This document shows positions 53,075-61,658 of a stretch of DNA of 64,000 nt, piece by piece. The stretch is from Eubacterium sp. (GTDB lineage Bacteria; Bacillota; Clostridia; Lachnospirales; Lachnospiraceae). The notes beneath the pieces are model-generated. The model searched no databases, had not been told where the DNA came from, and saw only the letters and a program-made list of their open reading frames with translations. Made by a program: the position numbers and the translations under genes. How positions within the stretch are numbered: position 1 is the stretch's first letter; the number at the start of each line of letters is the position of its first letter. The stretch spans positions 62,001 through 126,000 of the forward strand of contig JAFQXO010000008.1 in the NCBI GenBank assembly GCA_017406925.1. Reading direction: 5' to 3'.

Positions 53075-53869
53075 ATGAAAAAGACTGTTATCACAATGCA
53101 AGAAATGAAACAGAAGGGTGAAAAAATATCAATGCTCACATGCTATGATTATTCGACAGCCAAGCTGATGGAGGAGGCTGAAATCGATATGATTTTGGTC
53201 GGCGATTCCCTTGGAAATACGATGCTGGGCTATGAGAATACATTGCAGGTTACTATGGAAGATATGATTAGCCATTCGGCAGCAGTGTCGCGTGGCATTA
53301 TAGATACACTTTTAGTCTGTGATATGCCATTTATGTCTTACCAGGTGTCGGTCGAAGACGCTGTGAGAAATGCGGGACGCCTTGTACAGGAAGGTCACGC
53401 TGAAGTGGTGAAACTGGAAGGTGGCGTAGAAGTATGTCCACAGATTGAGGCCATCGTGAAGGCTTCGATTCCTGTGTGCGCGCACATAGGCCTCACACCT
53501 CAATCTATCAACGCGATGGGTGGCTACAAGATTCAAGGCAGAACTAAGGCGGCCGCAAAGAAGTTGATGGAGGATGCACTTGCGGTTCAGAAGGCAGGAG
53601 CCTCGATGGTTGTGTTGGAAGGTGTGCCGGCTAAGTTGGCAAAAGAGGTGACTGAAAAGCTAGACATCCCAACTATTGGAATCGGTGCTGGATCAGGGAC
53701 TGACGGACAGGTTCTTGTTGAGCAGGATATGCTTGGAATGTTTGACGACTATGTGCCTAAGTTTGTGCGCCAGTTCGCGGATGCTGGAACAATGATGATA
53801 AATGCTTTTGCAAAATATAAAAAAGAAGTTAGCGAAGGAACATTCCCAAACGAGGAAGAAAGTTACTAA
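53075..53869 (+). CDS. panB: 3-methyl-2-oxobutanoate hydroxymethyltransferase
   Basis: First step of pantothenate synthesis: transfers a hydroxymethyl group from methylene-THF to ketoisovalerate, giving ketopantoate. The 264-residue TIM-barrel protein shows MLTCYDYSTAKLMEEAEID, the Mg-binding GDSLGNTMLGY, DMPFMSYQ, KLEGG, CAHIGLTPQS and GIGAGSGTDGQVLV motifs. SD CGGAGG lies before ATG 53075. A TTTACATAA element (53042-53050) sits in the 42-nt gap after panG. Confidence 0.96.
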   Translation: MKKTVITMQEMKQKGEKISMLTCYDYSTAKLMEEAEIDMILVGDSLGNTMLGYENTLQVTMEDMISHSAAVSRGIIDTLLVCDMPFMSYQVSVEDAVRNAGRLVQEGHAEVVKLEGGVEVCPQIEAIVKASIPVCAHIGLTPQSINAMGGYKIQGRTKAAAKKLMEDALAVQKAGASMVVLEGVPAKLAKEVTEKLDIPTIGIGAGSGTDGQVLVEQDMLGMFDDYVPKFVRQFADAGTMMINAFAKYKKEVSEGTFPNEEESY

Positions 53870-53899
53870 ACAGTTAGTTTACATAAAATAGAGGTTAAA

Positions 53900-54742
53900 A
53901 TGAAAGTAGTAAAGACGATTAACGAAGTAAAAAGCATAGTTAAAGATTGGAAAGATGAAGGTCTAAGCGTAGGATTAGTTCCTACAATGGGATATCTTCA
54001 CGAAGGTCACGGGAGTCTCATAATTAAGGCTGTCGAAGACAATGACCGCGTGGTTGTGAGTGATTTTGTAAATCCAATTCAGTTTGGACCGGGTGAAGAT
54101 CTTGAGAGTTATCCAAGAGATATCGAAAAGGACAGCGCATATTGCGAGGAACTCGGAGCAGATATCGTTTTCAATCCAGAGCCAGATGAGATGTACAACG
54201 AAGGATTTAGCACATATGTGGATATGGATGTGTTGACAGAGGAACTCTGTGGGCTATCACGCCCTACGCATTTCAGAGGAGTGTGTACGGTAGTGACTAA
54301 GTTGTTTAACATCGTAGAGCCAGATAGAGCATACTTTGGACAGAAGGATGCACAGCAACTAGCAATCATTAAGCATATGGTATCTGATTTGAATATGAAT
54401 TTAGAAGTCATCGGATGCCCAATCGTCAGAGAAGAAGATGGACTTGCAAAGAGTTCTAGAAACACATATCTCTCAGATGAAGAGAGGAAGGCGGCACTTA
54501 TCTTGAGCCAGGCAGTGGCATTGGCGAAGGCAGAGATAGACGCTGGCGAAACGGATGCTGAAGCGTTGGTTGAAAAGATGAAGAAGAAGATTGAGACTGA
54601 GCCACTTGCGAAGATTGATTATGTGAAAGCGGTGAATGGTCTTACGATGCAACAGCAAAAGGAAATCAAAGCACCGATGCTAATCGCAATGGCAGTCTAT
54701 ATTGGAAAGACAAGATTGATAGACAACTTGATTATCGAGTAA
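53900..54742 (+). CDS. panC: pantothenate synthetase
   Basis: Condenses pantoate and beta-alanine using ATP via a pantoyl-adenylate. The 280-residue protein shows the HIGH-like VPTMGYLHEGHGSLI, FVNPIQFGPGEDLESYPRD, RPTHFRGVCTVVTKLFNIV, YFGQKDAQQL, and the KMSKS-like SSRNTYLSDEER. Length fits the family. The SD is weak (AGAGGTT before ATG 53900). The 30-nt gap after panB carries another TTTACATAA element (53878-53886). Confidence 0.96.
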   Translation: MKVVKTINEVKSIVKDWKDEGLSVGLVPTMGYLHEGHGSLIIKAVEDNDRVVVSDFVNPIQFGPGEDLESYPRDIEKDSAYCEELGADIVFNPEPDEMYNEGFSTYVDMDVLTEELCGLSRPTHFRGVCTVVTKLFNIVEPDRAYFGQKDAQQLAIIKHMVSDLNMNLEVIGCPIVREEDGLAKSSRNTYLSDEERKAALILSQAVALAKAEIDAGETDAEALVEKMKKKIETEPLAKIDYVKAVNGLTMQQQKEIKAPMLIAMAVYIGKTRLIDNLIIE

Positions 54743-54777
54743 CACGAATTCATACAGTGAAATATTAGGAGAGAAAA

Positions 54778-55173
54778 ATGGTTTTAGAAATGTTGAAGAG
54801 TAAAATACATCGTGCAACGGTCGTGGAGGCGAACGTGGATTATGTGGGAAGCATCACTATCGACGAGGAACTCATGGAAGCCTCAGGCATCGTGGAATAC
54901 GAAAAGGTCCAAGTGGCAGATGTGGACAACGGTGAGCGTTTCGATACATATGTCATTGCCGGTGAGGCAGGATCGGGAATGATCTGCGTAAACGGCGCGG
55001 CGGCGCATAAGGTGAACTTAGGTGATAAGGTCATCATTATGAGTTATGCCCAGATGACACCTGAGGAGGTTGAGACTAATCCGCCTAGGGTGGTTTTCGT
55101 GGACGATGAAAACAAGATTACGCGCGTGACTGATTACGAGAAGCACGGCAGACTTTTTGATGTGGAGAGATAA
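54778..55173 (+). CDS. panD: aspartate 1-decarboxylase
   Basis: Makes beta-alanine from aspartate with a pyruvoyl cofactor. The 131-residue proenzyme has [13 protein letters not shown] at the N-terminus and the self-cleavage site Gly-Ser in [10 protein letters not shown], where Ser becomes the pyruvoyl group. [26 protein letters not shown] is the conserved core. ATG 54778 has SD AGGAGAG. It ends 1 nt before coaBC. Together with panG, panB and panC it completes the pathway to pantothenate. Confidence 0.97.
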   Translation: MVLEMLKSKIHRATVVEANVDYVGSITIDEELMEASGIVEYEKVQVADVDNGERFDTYVIAGEAGSGMICVNGAAAHKVNLGDKVIIMSYAQMTPEEVETNPPRVVFVDDENKITRVTDYEKHGRLFDVER

Positions 55174-55174
55174 G

Positions 55175-56368
55175 ATGTTAAAAGGAAGAACAGTAGTCTT
55201 AGGAGTTACCGGAGGAATAGCGGCGTACAAGATTCCAAACCTCGTGAGCATGCTGGTAAAACTGAACTGCGATGTGCACGTCATCATGACGAAGAACGCG
55301 ACACAGTTTATCAGTCCGATGGTCTTCGAGACACTAACGAACAACAAATGTATAGTGGACACATTCGATAGAAATTTCAATTTCGACGTAAAGCACGTTT
55401 CGCTTGCTAAGAGGGCGGAGCTGTTTATGGTGGCACCTTGCACCGCCAATGTCATCGGTAAGATTGCCTCTGGCATCGCTGACGATATGCTTACGACGAC
55501 TATCATGGCAGCGAAGTGCAAGAAGATTATTGCTCCCGCAATGAATACGGGAATGCTTGAGAACCCTATCGTCCAAGACAACATAGAAAAACTAAAAAAA
55601 TATGATTATGAGATTATTGAGCCAGCGACGGGCAGATTAGCTTGCGGTGATGATGGCAAGGGTAAGATGCCTGAAGTTGAAGTGCTCTTGGAATATATTC
55701 TTAGAGAACTTGCTTGTGAGAAAGACTTGGAGGGAAAGAAAGTGCTTGTCACAGCAGGACCTACGAGAGAGGCTATCGATCCAGTTAGATTTATCACGAA
55801 TCTCTCGACTGGGAAGATGGGTTATGCTCTTGCGAAGAATGCAATGCATAGAGGAGCGAAGGTTACACTCGTGACTGGACCGACGAGTATCGAGAAACCA
55901 ATGTTTGTCGATGTAGTTGAAGTAACTAGCGCTGAGGAGATGTTCAATGCTGTCGACGAGAGATTCGATGATATGGATATCGTTATAATGAGCGCAGCTG
56001 TGGCAGACTACAGACCAAAGAATGTGGCTGATGAGAAAGTTAAAAAGGGCGATGGTGATATGACTATCGAGCTTGAGCAGACGAAGGACATTATCCAGAC
56101 TATGGCTGAGCGCAAGAAGCACCAGTTCATTTGTGGCTTTTCAATGGAAACAGAAAATATGATTGAAAACTCAAGAGAGAAGTTGAAAAAGAAAAACATG
56201 GATATGATTTGCGCTAACAATGTTAAGGAAGACGGCGCAGGCTTTGGTGTGGACACTAACGTCATAACTATCATCACAGAGGACGAAATAGAGGAATTAC
56301 CAATTGCATCAAAATACAATGTTTCATCACAAATCATAAATACAATAAAGGCGAAGATAAAAGAGTAA
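55175..56368 (+). CDS. coaBC: bifunctional phosphopantothenoylcysteine decarboxylase/synthetase
   Basis: Converts 4'-phosphopantothenate to 4'-phosphopantetheine in CoA synthesis. The 397-residue fusion has the FMN-dependent CoaC domain first (LGVTGGIAAYK, active-site His in KHVSLAKRAE, PAMNTGMLENP, Cys in RLACGDDGKGKM), then the CoaB domain from ~residue 190 (VTAGPTREAIDPVRFITN, AAVADYRPK). ATG 55175 follows GGAGAG inside the end of panD, better than the longer upstream frame. It is the last gene of the pantothenate operon; a terminator lies ~75 nt downstream. Confidence 0.96.
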   Translation: MLKGRTVVLGVTGGIAAYKIPNLVSMLVKLNCDVHVIMTKNATQFISPMVFETLTNNKCIVDTFDRNFNFDVKHVSLAKRAELFMVAPCTANVIGKIASGIADDMLTTTIMAAKCKKIIAPAMNTGMLENPIVQDNIEKLKKYDYEIIEPATGRLACGDDGKGKMPEVEVLLEYILRELACEKDLEGKKVLVTAGPTREAIDPVRFITNLSTGKMGYALAKNAMHRGAKVTLVTGPTSIEKPMFVDVVEVTSAEEMFNAVDERFDDMDIVIMSAAVADYRPKNVADEKVKKGDGDMTIELEQTKDIIQTMAERKKHQFICGFSMETENMIENSREKLKKKNMDMICANNVKEDGAGFGVDTNVITIITEDEIEELPIASKYNVSSQIINTIKAKIKE

Positions 56369-56443
56369 TGGAAAACTCTAAATGAATTAAGAAACATAGA
56401 CACTAAAAATAGATTCCCTCGCAATCGACGTAAGTCGAACAAG

Positions 56444-56469
56444 GAGGTGCCCGTGCAGGGCACCTCTTT
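56444..56469 (+). terminator. intrinsic terminator after coaBC
   Basis: 9-bp stem GAGGTGCCC / GGGCACCTC with loop GTGCA, followed by TTT. The left arm contains an SD-like AAGGAGG (56441-56447). Confidence 0.72.
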
Positions 56470-56511
56470 CGTTATGTCCGGAAATAGTTGTAATAGTCGT
56501 ATGACTACATT

Positions 56512-56539
56512 TTGAAAAGAGGCGTTATTATGATAGAAT
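56512..56539 (+). promoter_or_regulatory. promoter for the DUF1015 gene
   Basis: TTGAAA and TAGAAT with 16-nt spacing and TGA before the -10 (extended), 21 nt before ATG 56561. Confidence 0.62.
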
Positions 56540-56560
56540 GCTAAAGACGGGGAGAAATAC

Positions 56561-57745
56561 ATGATTGAAGATTATCTACATCCTGCGGACATTTTGTTGC
56601 CAAAGGATCATATCGAAAAATGGGCTGTTATAGCTTGCGATCAGCACACATCTGATGAAGAATACTGGGAAGATGTGGACTATATCGTAGGAGATAATCC
56701 ATCGGCGCTTAGGATTACATTGCCTGAAATATATCTTAAAAAAGATAATTCAGAAAAAATACGTGACATTAATGCGACGATGAAGAAATATCTAGAAGAT
56801 GATGTGCTTGAAGAGCACAAAAACTCTATGATTTACGTAGAGCGAGTTGCAAATGGCAAAACATATCAGGGTATTGTCGGATGTATCGATTTAGCATGCT
56901 ACGACTATCACATAGGCAGTCGCTCGCTGATTCGAAGTACTGAGGAGACCATTATTGATAGGCTTCCTCCACGTATCGCCATCAGAAAAGATGCGCCTAT
57001 AGAGATTCCACACATTATTCTTTTGATTGATGACAAGGATGAGCAGGTTATTGAGCCATTGGCGGATGCCACGAAGGAACTCAAAAAGACGTATGATTTT
57101 GATCTTATGAAAAACGGCGGTCATATCACTGGCTGGTTTCTGGATAGGGATGCCCAGGCAATGGTAAATAAGTCCTTAGGTGTTCTTAAAAACGGAGATG
57201 ACTTACTTTTCGTGGTCGGTGATGGAAATCATTCATTGGCGGCAGCCAAGGAGTGCTACGAAAAGGGGATTTCTAGCAGATATGCGCTAGTGGAAGTGCA
57301 AAATGTACACCAGAAGGCGCTAGAGTTTGAATCGATATACCGTGTGCTTTTCAATGTGGATGAGGAGGATTTCCTTGAGAAGTTCCTTGAGTTTACTGAA
57401 GAGCGAGGCGGTGGAGAAGAGCAGACTTTTGAGTACTACAGCAAGAATAAAACAGGCTCAATGACTGTGAAATCGACGGCGAAGCTCCCAATAGGCACAT
57501 TGCAGTCGTTCATCGACAGATACACAAATGAGCATCCCGAGGTGGAAGTTGACTATATCCACGGTAAGAGTGTGGTAAAGAAGCTTGCAAGTCGTAGCAA
57601 TACGCTTGGATTCATATATGAGGGCTTGAAAAAGGATGATTTATTTGCCGCAATTGTGGCAGATGGTTCGCTTCCTAGAAAGACATTTTCGATGAATGAA
57701 GCGGATGAAAAAAGATTCTACATAGAGAGCAGAAAAATCAAATAA
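56561..57745 (+). CDS. DUF1015 family protein
   Basis: A 394-residue cytosolic protein of the widespread but uncharacterised DUF1015 family. Recognisable parts are the N-terminal WAVIACDQHTSDEEYW, SMIYVERV, GHITGWFLD, and the conserved FVVGDGNHSLAAAKECYE region near residue 220, whose His and Asp residues suggest an enzymatic site. Family members are often near serine or amino-acid metabolism genes and have been guessed to be kinases or hydrolases; nothing here settles it. SD GGGGAG precedes ATG 56561. It is monocistronic, between promoter and terminator, ahead of purL. Confidence 0.85.
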   Translation: MIEDYLHPADILLPKDHIEKWAVIACDQHTSDEEYWEDVDYIVGDNPSALRITLPEIYLKKDNSEKIRDINATMKKYLEDDVLEEHKNSMIYVERVANGKTYQGIVGCIDLACYDYHIGSRSLIRSTEETIIDRLPPRIAIRKDAPIEIPHIILLIDDKDEQVIEPLADATKELKKTYDFDLMKNGGHITGWFLDRDAQAMVNKSLGVLKNGDDLLFVVGDGNHSLAAAKECYEKGISSRYALVEVQNVHQKALEFESIYRVLFNVDEEDFLEKFLEFTEERGGGEEQTFEYYSKNKTGSMTVKSTAKLPIGTLQSFIDRYTNEHPEVEVDYIHGKSVVKKLASRSNTLGFIYEGLKKDDLFAAIVADGSLPRKTFSMNEADEKRFYIESRKIK

Positions 57746-57765
57746 TTACGTCATTGATTTACATA

Positions 57766-57803
57766 AAAAAGTGCGAGAATTACTAGGAATTCTCGCACTT
57801 TTT
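57766..57803 (+). terminator. intrinsic terminator after the DUF1015 gene
   Basis: 16-bp stem (57766-57781 with 57788-57803) containing GTGCGAGAATT / AATTCTCGCAC, flanked by A5 and T5. Confidence 0.9.
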
Positions 57804-57806
57804 GCG

Positions 57807-57835
57807 TTTAAAACAAAGGGGTTTTATGGTATACT
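57807..57835 (+). promoter_or_regulatory. promoter for purL
   Basis: TTTAAA and TATACT with 17-nt spacing and TGG before the -10 (extended), 50 nt before ATG 57886. Confidence 0.6.
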
Positions 57836-57885
57836 AATCTAGACGGTTAGCGTCCATTTTTATGGGTGCTGCGAGGGAGGAATCG

Positions 57886-60800
57886 ATGAGTACAGTTAGA
57901 AGAATTTACGTGGAAAAAAAGCCTGAGTACGCCGTTGGAGCGAAGGCTCTGACAGACGAAATCAAGGGCTATTTAAATATGCCAAATTTGGAGCGTGTGC
58001 GCGAATTGGTCAGATATGATGTGGAAAATATCTCGGATGAGACATACGAGAAAGCACTCACATCAGTTTTTTCTGAACCACCTGTCGACGATGTTTACGA
58101 GGAAGAGTTCCCTATCGAAGACGGCGCGCATGTTTTTAGTGTGGAGTATTTGCCAGGACAGTTCGACCAGAGAGCGGACTCTGCACAGCAGTGTATCCAG
58201 TTCTTGAACGAGAACGAGGATCCAGTTATAAAGTCTGCTACGACTTACGTGCTTGTTGGCGAAGCCAATGAAGAACAAGTCGAGGCAGTAAAGAAATATC
58301 TCATCAACCCAGTCGATTCTAGAGAGACTGGACTGGAGAAGCCTGAGACACTCGTTGCTCACTATGATGAGCCAGACGATGTGAAGATTTTCGATGGCTT
58401 CAAAGATATGGACGAGGAGCCTTTGAAGGAACTATATGACTCACTCGGACTTGCTATGACTTTCAAGGATTTCTTGCACATCCAGAACTATTTCAAAAAC
58501 GAGGAAGACAGAGATCCTACAATGACAGAGATTCGTGTGCTTGACACTTATTGGTCAGATCATTGTCGTCACACGACATTTAACACAGAACTTACAGACG
58601 TCACATTTGATGACGGCTTTTACAGAGAGCCTATGGAGGCTACATACAAAAACTATTTGGAAACTAGAGCAGATGTTTTCGGCGAGCGCAAAGACAAATT
58701 TGTTTGCTTGATGGATCTTGCTCTTATTGCTATGAGAAAACTCAAGAAAGAGGGTAAGCTCGACGACCAGGAAGAGTCGGATGAGATTAACGCATGTAGT
58801 ATCGTGGTTCCAGTTGAGGTGGATGGAAAGACAGAGGAGTGGCTTGTAAATTTCAAGAACGAGACTCACAACCATCCTACAGAGATTGAGCCTTTCGGTG
58901 GTGCTGCCACATGTCTTGGCGGAGCCATCAGGGATCCGCTATCAGGTCGTACATATGTGTATCAGGCGATGCGCGTGACAGGTGCGGCAGACCCAACGAA
59001 ATCTATCGAGGAGACTATGCCGGGCAAACTTCCACAGAAGAAGCTCGTGCAGGGTGCGGCTGACGGTTACAGTTCATACGGAAACCAGATTGGCCTTGCC
59101 ACAGGTCTCGTAAAAGAAATATATCATCCAGATTATGTTGCAAAGCGTATGGAGATTGGTGCGGTTATGGGCGCAGCTCCACGTCGTGCGGTGCAACGTC
59201 TAACTTCTGACCCAGGAGATATCATTGTATTGCTCGGTGGTAGAACTGGTCGCGATGGCTGTGGTGGAGCTACAGGTTCTTCGAAGATTCACACTGAAGA
59301 GTCCATCGAGACTTGCGGAGCAGAAGTGCAGAAAGGTAACCCACCTACAGAGCGTAAGTTACAGAGACTTTTCAGAAGAGAGGAAGTTAGCTACCTCATC
59401 AAGAAGTGTAATGACTTCGGCGCGGGTGGTGTCTCGGTTGCAATCGGCGAGCTCGCTGACGGACTTCACATCAACCTCGACAAAGTTCCTAAAAAGTATG
59501 CAGGCTTGGATGGTACAGAACTTGCGATTTCAGAGTCGCAGGAGAGAATGGCTGTCGTAGTTGATCCTAAAGATGTGGATCAGTTCCTCAAGTACGCTAA
59601 CGAGGAAAACCTTGAGGCAACAGTAGTGGCTGAGGTTACAGAGGACCCAAGACTTGTGCTTGAGTGGAGAGGCAAGGTTATCGTTGATCTCTCAAGAGCA
59701 TTCCTCGACACTAACGGAGCACACCAGGAGACTAAGGTTGCAGTAGACATTCCAAGCGAGAGCGAGAAGTTCTTCGAAAAGCCAGAAGTCACAGATGTTA
59801 AAGCTAAGTGGCTTGAGACTCTCAGTGATTTAAATGTTTGCTCACAGAAGGGACTCGTTGAGAAGTTCGACGGTTCTATCGGAGCAGGTTCAGTATATAT
59901 GCCTCACGGAGGCAAGTATCAGCGCACAGAGACACAGACTATGGTTGCGAAGCTTCCAGTACAGACTGGAGATTGCGACACAGTTACACTTATGAGTTAT
60001 GGTTTCGACCCATATCTCTCAAAGTGGAGTCCATACCACGGCGCAATGTATGCAGTTGTTGATTCACTTGCAAAGATTGTCGCAGCAGGTGGTGACTTCA
60101 AGAAAGTGCGCATGACATATCAGGAGTATTTCAGAAGAATGAGCGAGGATCCAAAGAGATGGAGCCAGCCTTTCGCAGCATTGCTCGGAGCATATGATGC
60201 ACAGATGGGATTTGAACTTCCATCTATCGGTGGAAAGGACAGTATGTCAGGAACATTCAACGACATCGACGTTCCACCTACACTCGTATCTTTCGCAGTT
60301 GATGTAGCCAAGGAAAAAGACATCATCACTCCTGAGTTCAAAAACACAGATTCTAAAATCGTTCGCTTCCACGCGGAGCGCGACGAGTTTGACAAGCCAG
60401 TCTATGCATCTATCATGCAGATGTTCGACAACGTTCACGACATGATTCAAAAAGGCATTATCACAGCGGCTTACGCCCTTGATTCAAAGGGCATCATTCC
60501 AGCCGTTTCCAAGATGGCCTTCGGCAATGAGATTGGCGTAACGATAAATGATAACATAGCGCCGGCTGATCTTTTCGCACCAGCATTTGGCGATATCATC
60601 GCAGAAGTACCTGCAGATAAGATAGCAGGAGTTACAGCCGACTATGATTTGATTGGTGAGACTAATGCTGACAAGCAGTTCCGATTCGGTAAAACCGTCA
60701 TCGATTTAGGCGAGGCGCTTCGCACATGGGAGTCGACTCTCGAGGGAGTGTTCCCTACACGCAGTCACAAAGATACACAAGTCCTCGACACACCTATTTA

Positions 60801-61638
60801 TAAGGCAGATGAGATTCACATCTGTAAATCTAAGGTTGCAAAACCTACTGTATTCATACCGGTATTCCCAGGAACTAACTGCGAGTACGATACAGCTCGT
60901 GCATTTGAGATGGCTGGCGCCAATGTAATAACAAAAGTATTCAAAAACTTGACTCCAGATGACATTAGAGATTCGGTAAACATTTTCGAAGATGCCATCA
61001 ACCAGTCACAAATCATAATGTTCCCTGGCGGATTTAGCGCGGGTGACGAGCCAGATGGCTCCGCCAAATTCTTTGCCACAGCATTCAGAAATGCAAAGAT
61101 TGAGGAGGCAGTGCAGAAACTCTTGAATGAGAGAGATGGACTTGCTCTTGGTATCTGTAATGGATTCCAGGCTCTCATCAAACTAGGACTTGTTCCTAAC
61201 GGACAGATTACTGGTCAAGATGAGGCGGCTGCCACACTCACATACAATACAATTAACAGACATATCTCAAAGATGGTTTACACAAAGATTGTTTCTAACA
61301 AGTCACCTTGGCTACAGGGTGCAGAACTAGGAAAAACTTATGTAAACCCAGCTTCTCACGGTGAGGGACGTTTTGTAGCACCTAAAGAATTGATAGATGA
61401 GCTCTTTGCCAATGGGCAGGTGGCTACTCAGTATGTGAACGAAGCAGGTGAGCCTACGATGGACGAAGAGTGGAACGTAAACGGTTCATTCGCAGCAATC
61501 GAAGGTATCACAAGTCCAGACGGCAGATGCTTCGGTAAGATGGCTCACATCGAGAGAAAAGGAAGAAGTGTAGCAACTAACATTTACGGCGAGCAGGATA
61601 TGAAAGTATTCGAGTCAGGTGTTAAGTACTTTAAGTAA
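57886..61638 (+). CDS. purL: phosphoribosylformylglycinamidine synthase, single-chain type
   Basis: Fourth step of purine synthesis: FGAR plus glutamine and ATP to FGAM. The 1250-residue protein joins the PurS-like N-terminal domain, the two AIR-synthase-like halves (NETHNHPTEIEPFGGAATCLGG; GGKDSMSGTF) and the C-terminal class I glutaminase (PVFPGTNCEYDTARAFEMAGA, nucleophile Cys near residue 1090 in LGICNGFQAL, and the late HGEGRF). This large form contrasts with the split PurS/PurQ/PurL of Bacillus. ATG 57886 is preferred over ATG 57862 because SD GAGGGAGGA lies between them, 5 nt before 57886. It is separated from purF/purB by 7 kb. Confidence 0.96.
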   Translation: MSTVRRIYVEKKPEYAVGAKALTDEIKGYLNMPNLERVRELVRYDVENISDETYEKALTSVFSEPPVDDVYEEEFPIEDGAHVFSVEYLPGQFDQRADSAQQCIQFLNENEDPVIKSATTYVLVGEANEEQVEAVKKYLINPVDSRETGLEKPETLVAHYDEPDDVKIFDGFKDMDEEPLKELYDSLGLAMTFKDFLHIQNYFKNEEDRDPTMTEIRVLDTYWSDHCRHTTFNTELTDVTFDDGFYREPMEATYKNYLETRADVFGERKDKFVCLMDLALIAMRKLKKEGKLDDQEESDEINACSIVVPVEVDGKTEEWLVNFKNETHNHPTEIEPFGGAATCLGGAIRDPLSGRTYVYQAMRVTGAADPTKSIEETMPGKLPQKKLVQGAADGYSSYGNQIGLATGLVKEIYHPDYVAKRMEIGAVMGAAPRRAVQRLTSDPGDIIVLLGGRTGRDGCGGATGSSKIHTEESIETCGAEVQKGNPPTERKLQRLFRREEVSYLIKKCNDFGAGGVSVAIGELADGLHINLDKVPKKYAGLDGTELAISESQERMAVVVDPKDVDQFLKYANEENLEATVVAEVTEDPRLVLEWRGKVIVDLSRAFLDTNGAHQETKVAVDIPSESEKFFEKPEVTDVKAKWLETLSDLNVCSQKGLVEKFDGSIGAGSVYMPHGGKYQRTETQTMVAKLPVQTGDCDTVTLMSYGFDPYLSKWSPYHGAMYAVVDSLAKIVAAGGDFKKVRMTYQEYFRRMSEDPKRWSQPFAALLGAYDAQMGFELPSIGGKDSMSGTFNDIDVPPTLVSFAVDVAKEKDIITPEFKNTDSKIVRFHAERDEFDKPVYASIMQMFDNVHDMIQKGIITAAYALDSKGIIPAVSKMAFGNEIGVTINDNIAPADLFAPAFGDIIAEVPADKIAGVTADYDLIGETNADKQFRFGKTVIDLGEALRTWESTLEGVFPTRSHKDTQVLDTPIYKADEIHICKSKVAKPTVFIPVFPGTNCEYDTARAFEMAGANVITKVFKNLTPDDIRDSVNIFEDAINQSQIIMFPGGFSAGDEPDGSAKFFATAFRNAKIEEAVQKLLNERDGLALGICNGFQALIKLGLVPNGQITGQDEAAATLTYNTINRHISKMVYTKIVSNKSPWLQGAELGKTYVNPASHGEGRFVAPKELIDELFANGQVATQYVNEAGEPTMDEEWNVNGSFAAIEGITSPDGRCFGKMAHIERKGRSVATNIYGEQDMKVFESGVKYFK

Positions 61639-61658
61639 GAGAGTAGAGAGGTAAAGGT

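Noticed and set aside
55018-55584. 188-codon minus-strand open frame across panD and coaBC
   Set aside because: Antisense to two well-conserved genes; hydrophobic Ser/Ile bias typical of shadow frames.
56008-56562. 184-codon minus-strand open frame over the coaBC end and terminator
   Set aside because: Crosses a terminator and promoter region, no SD, no domain.
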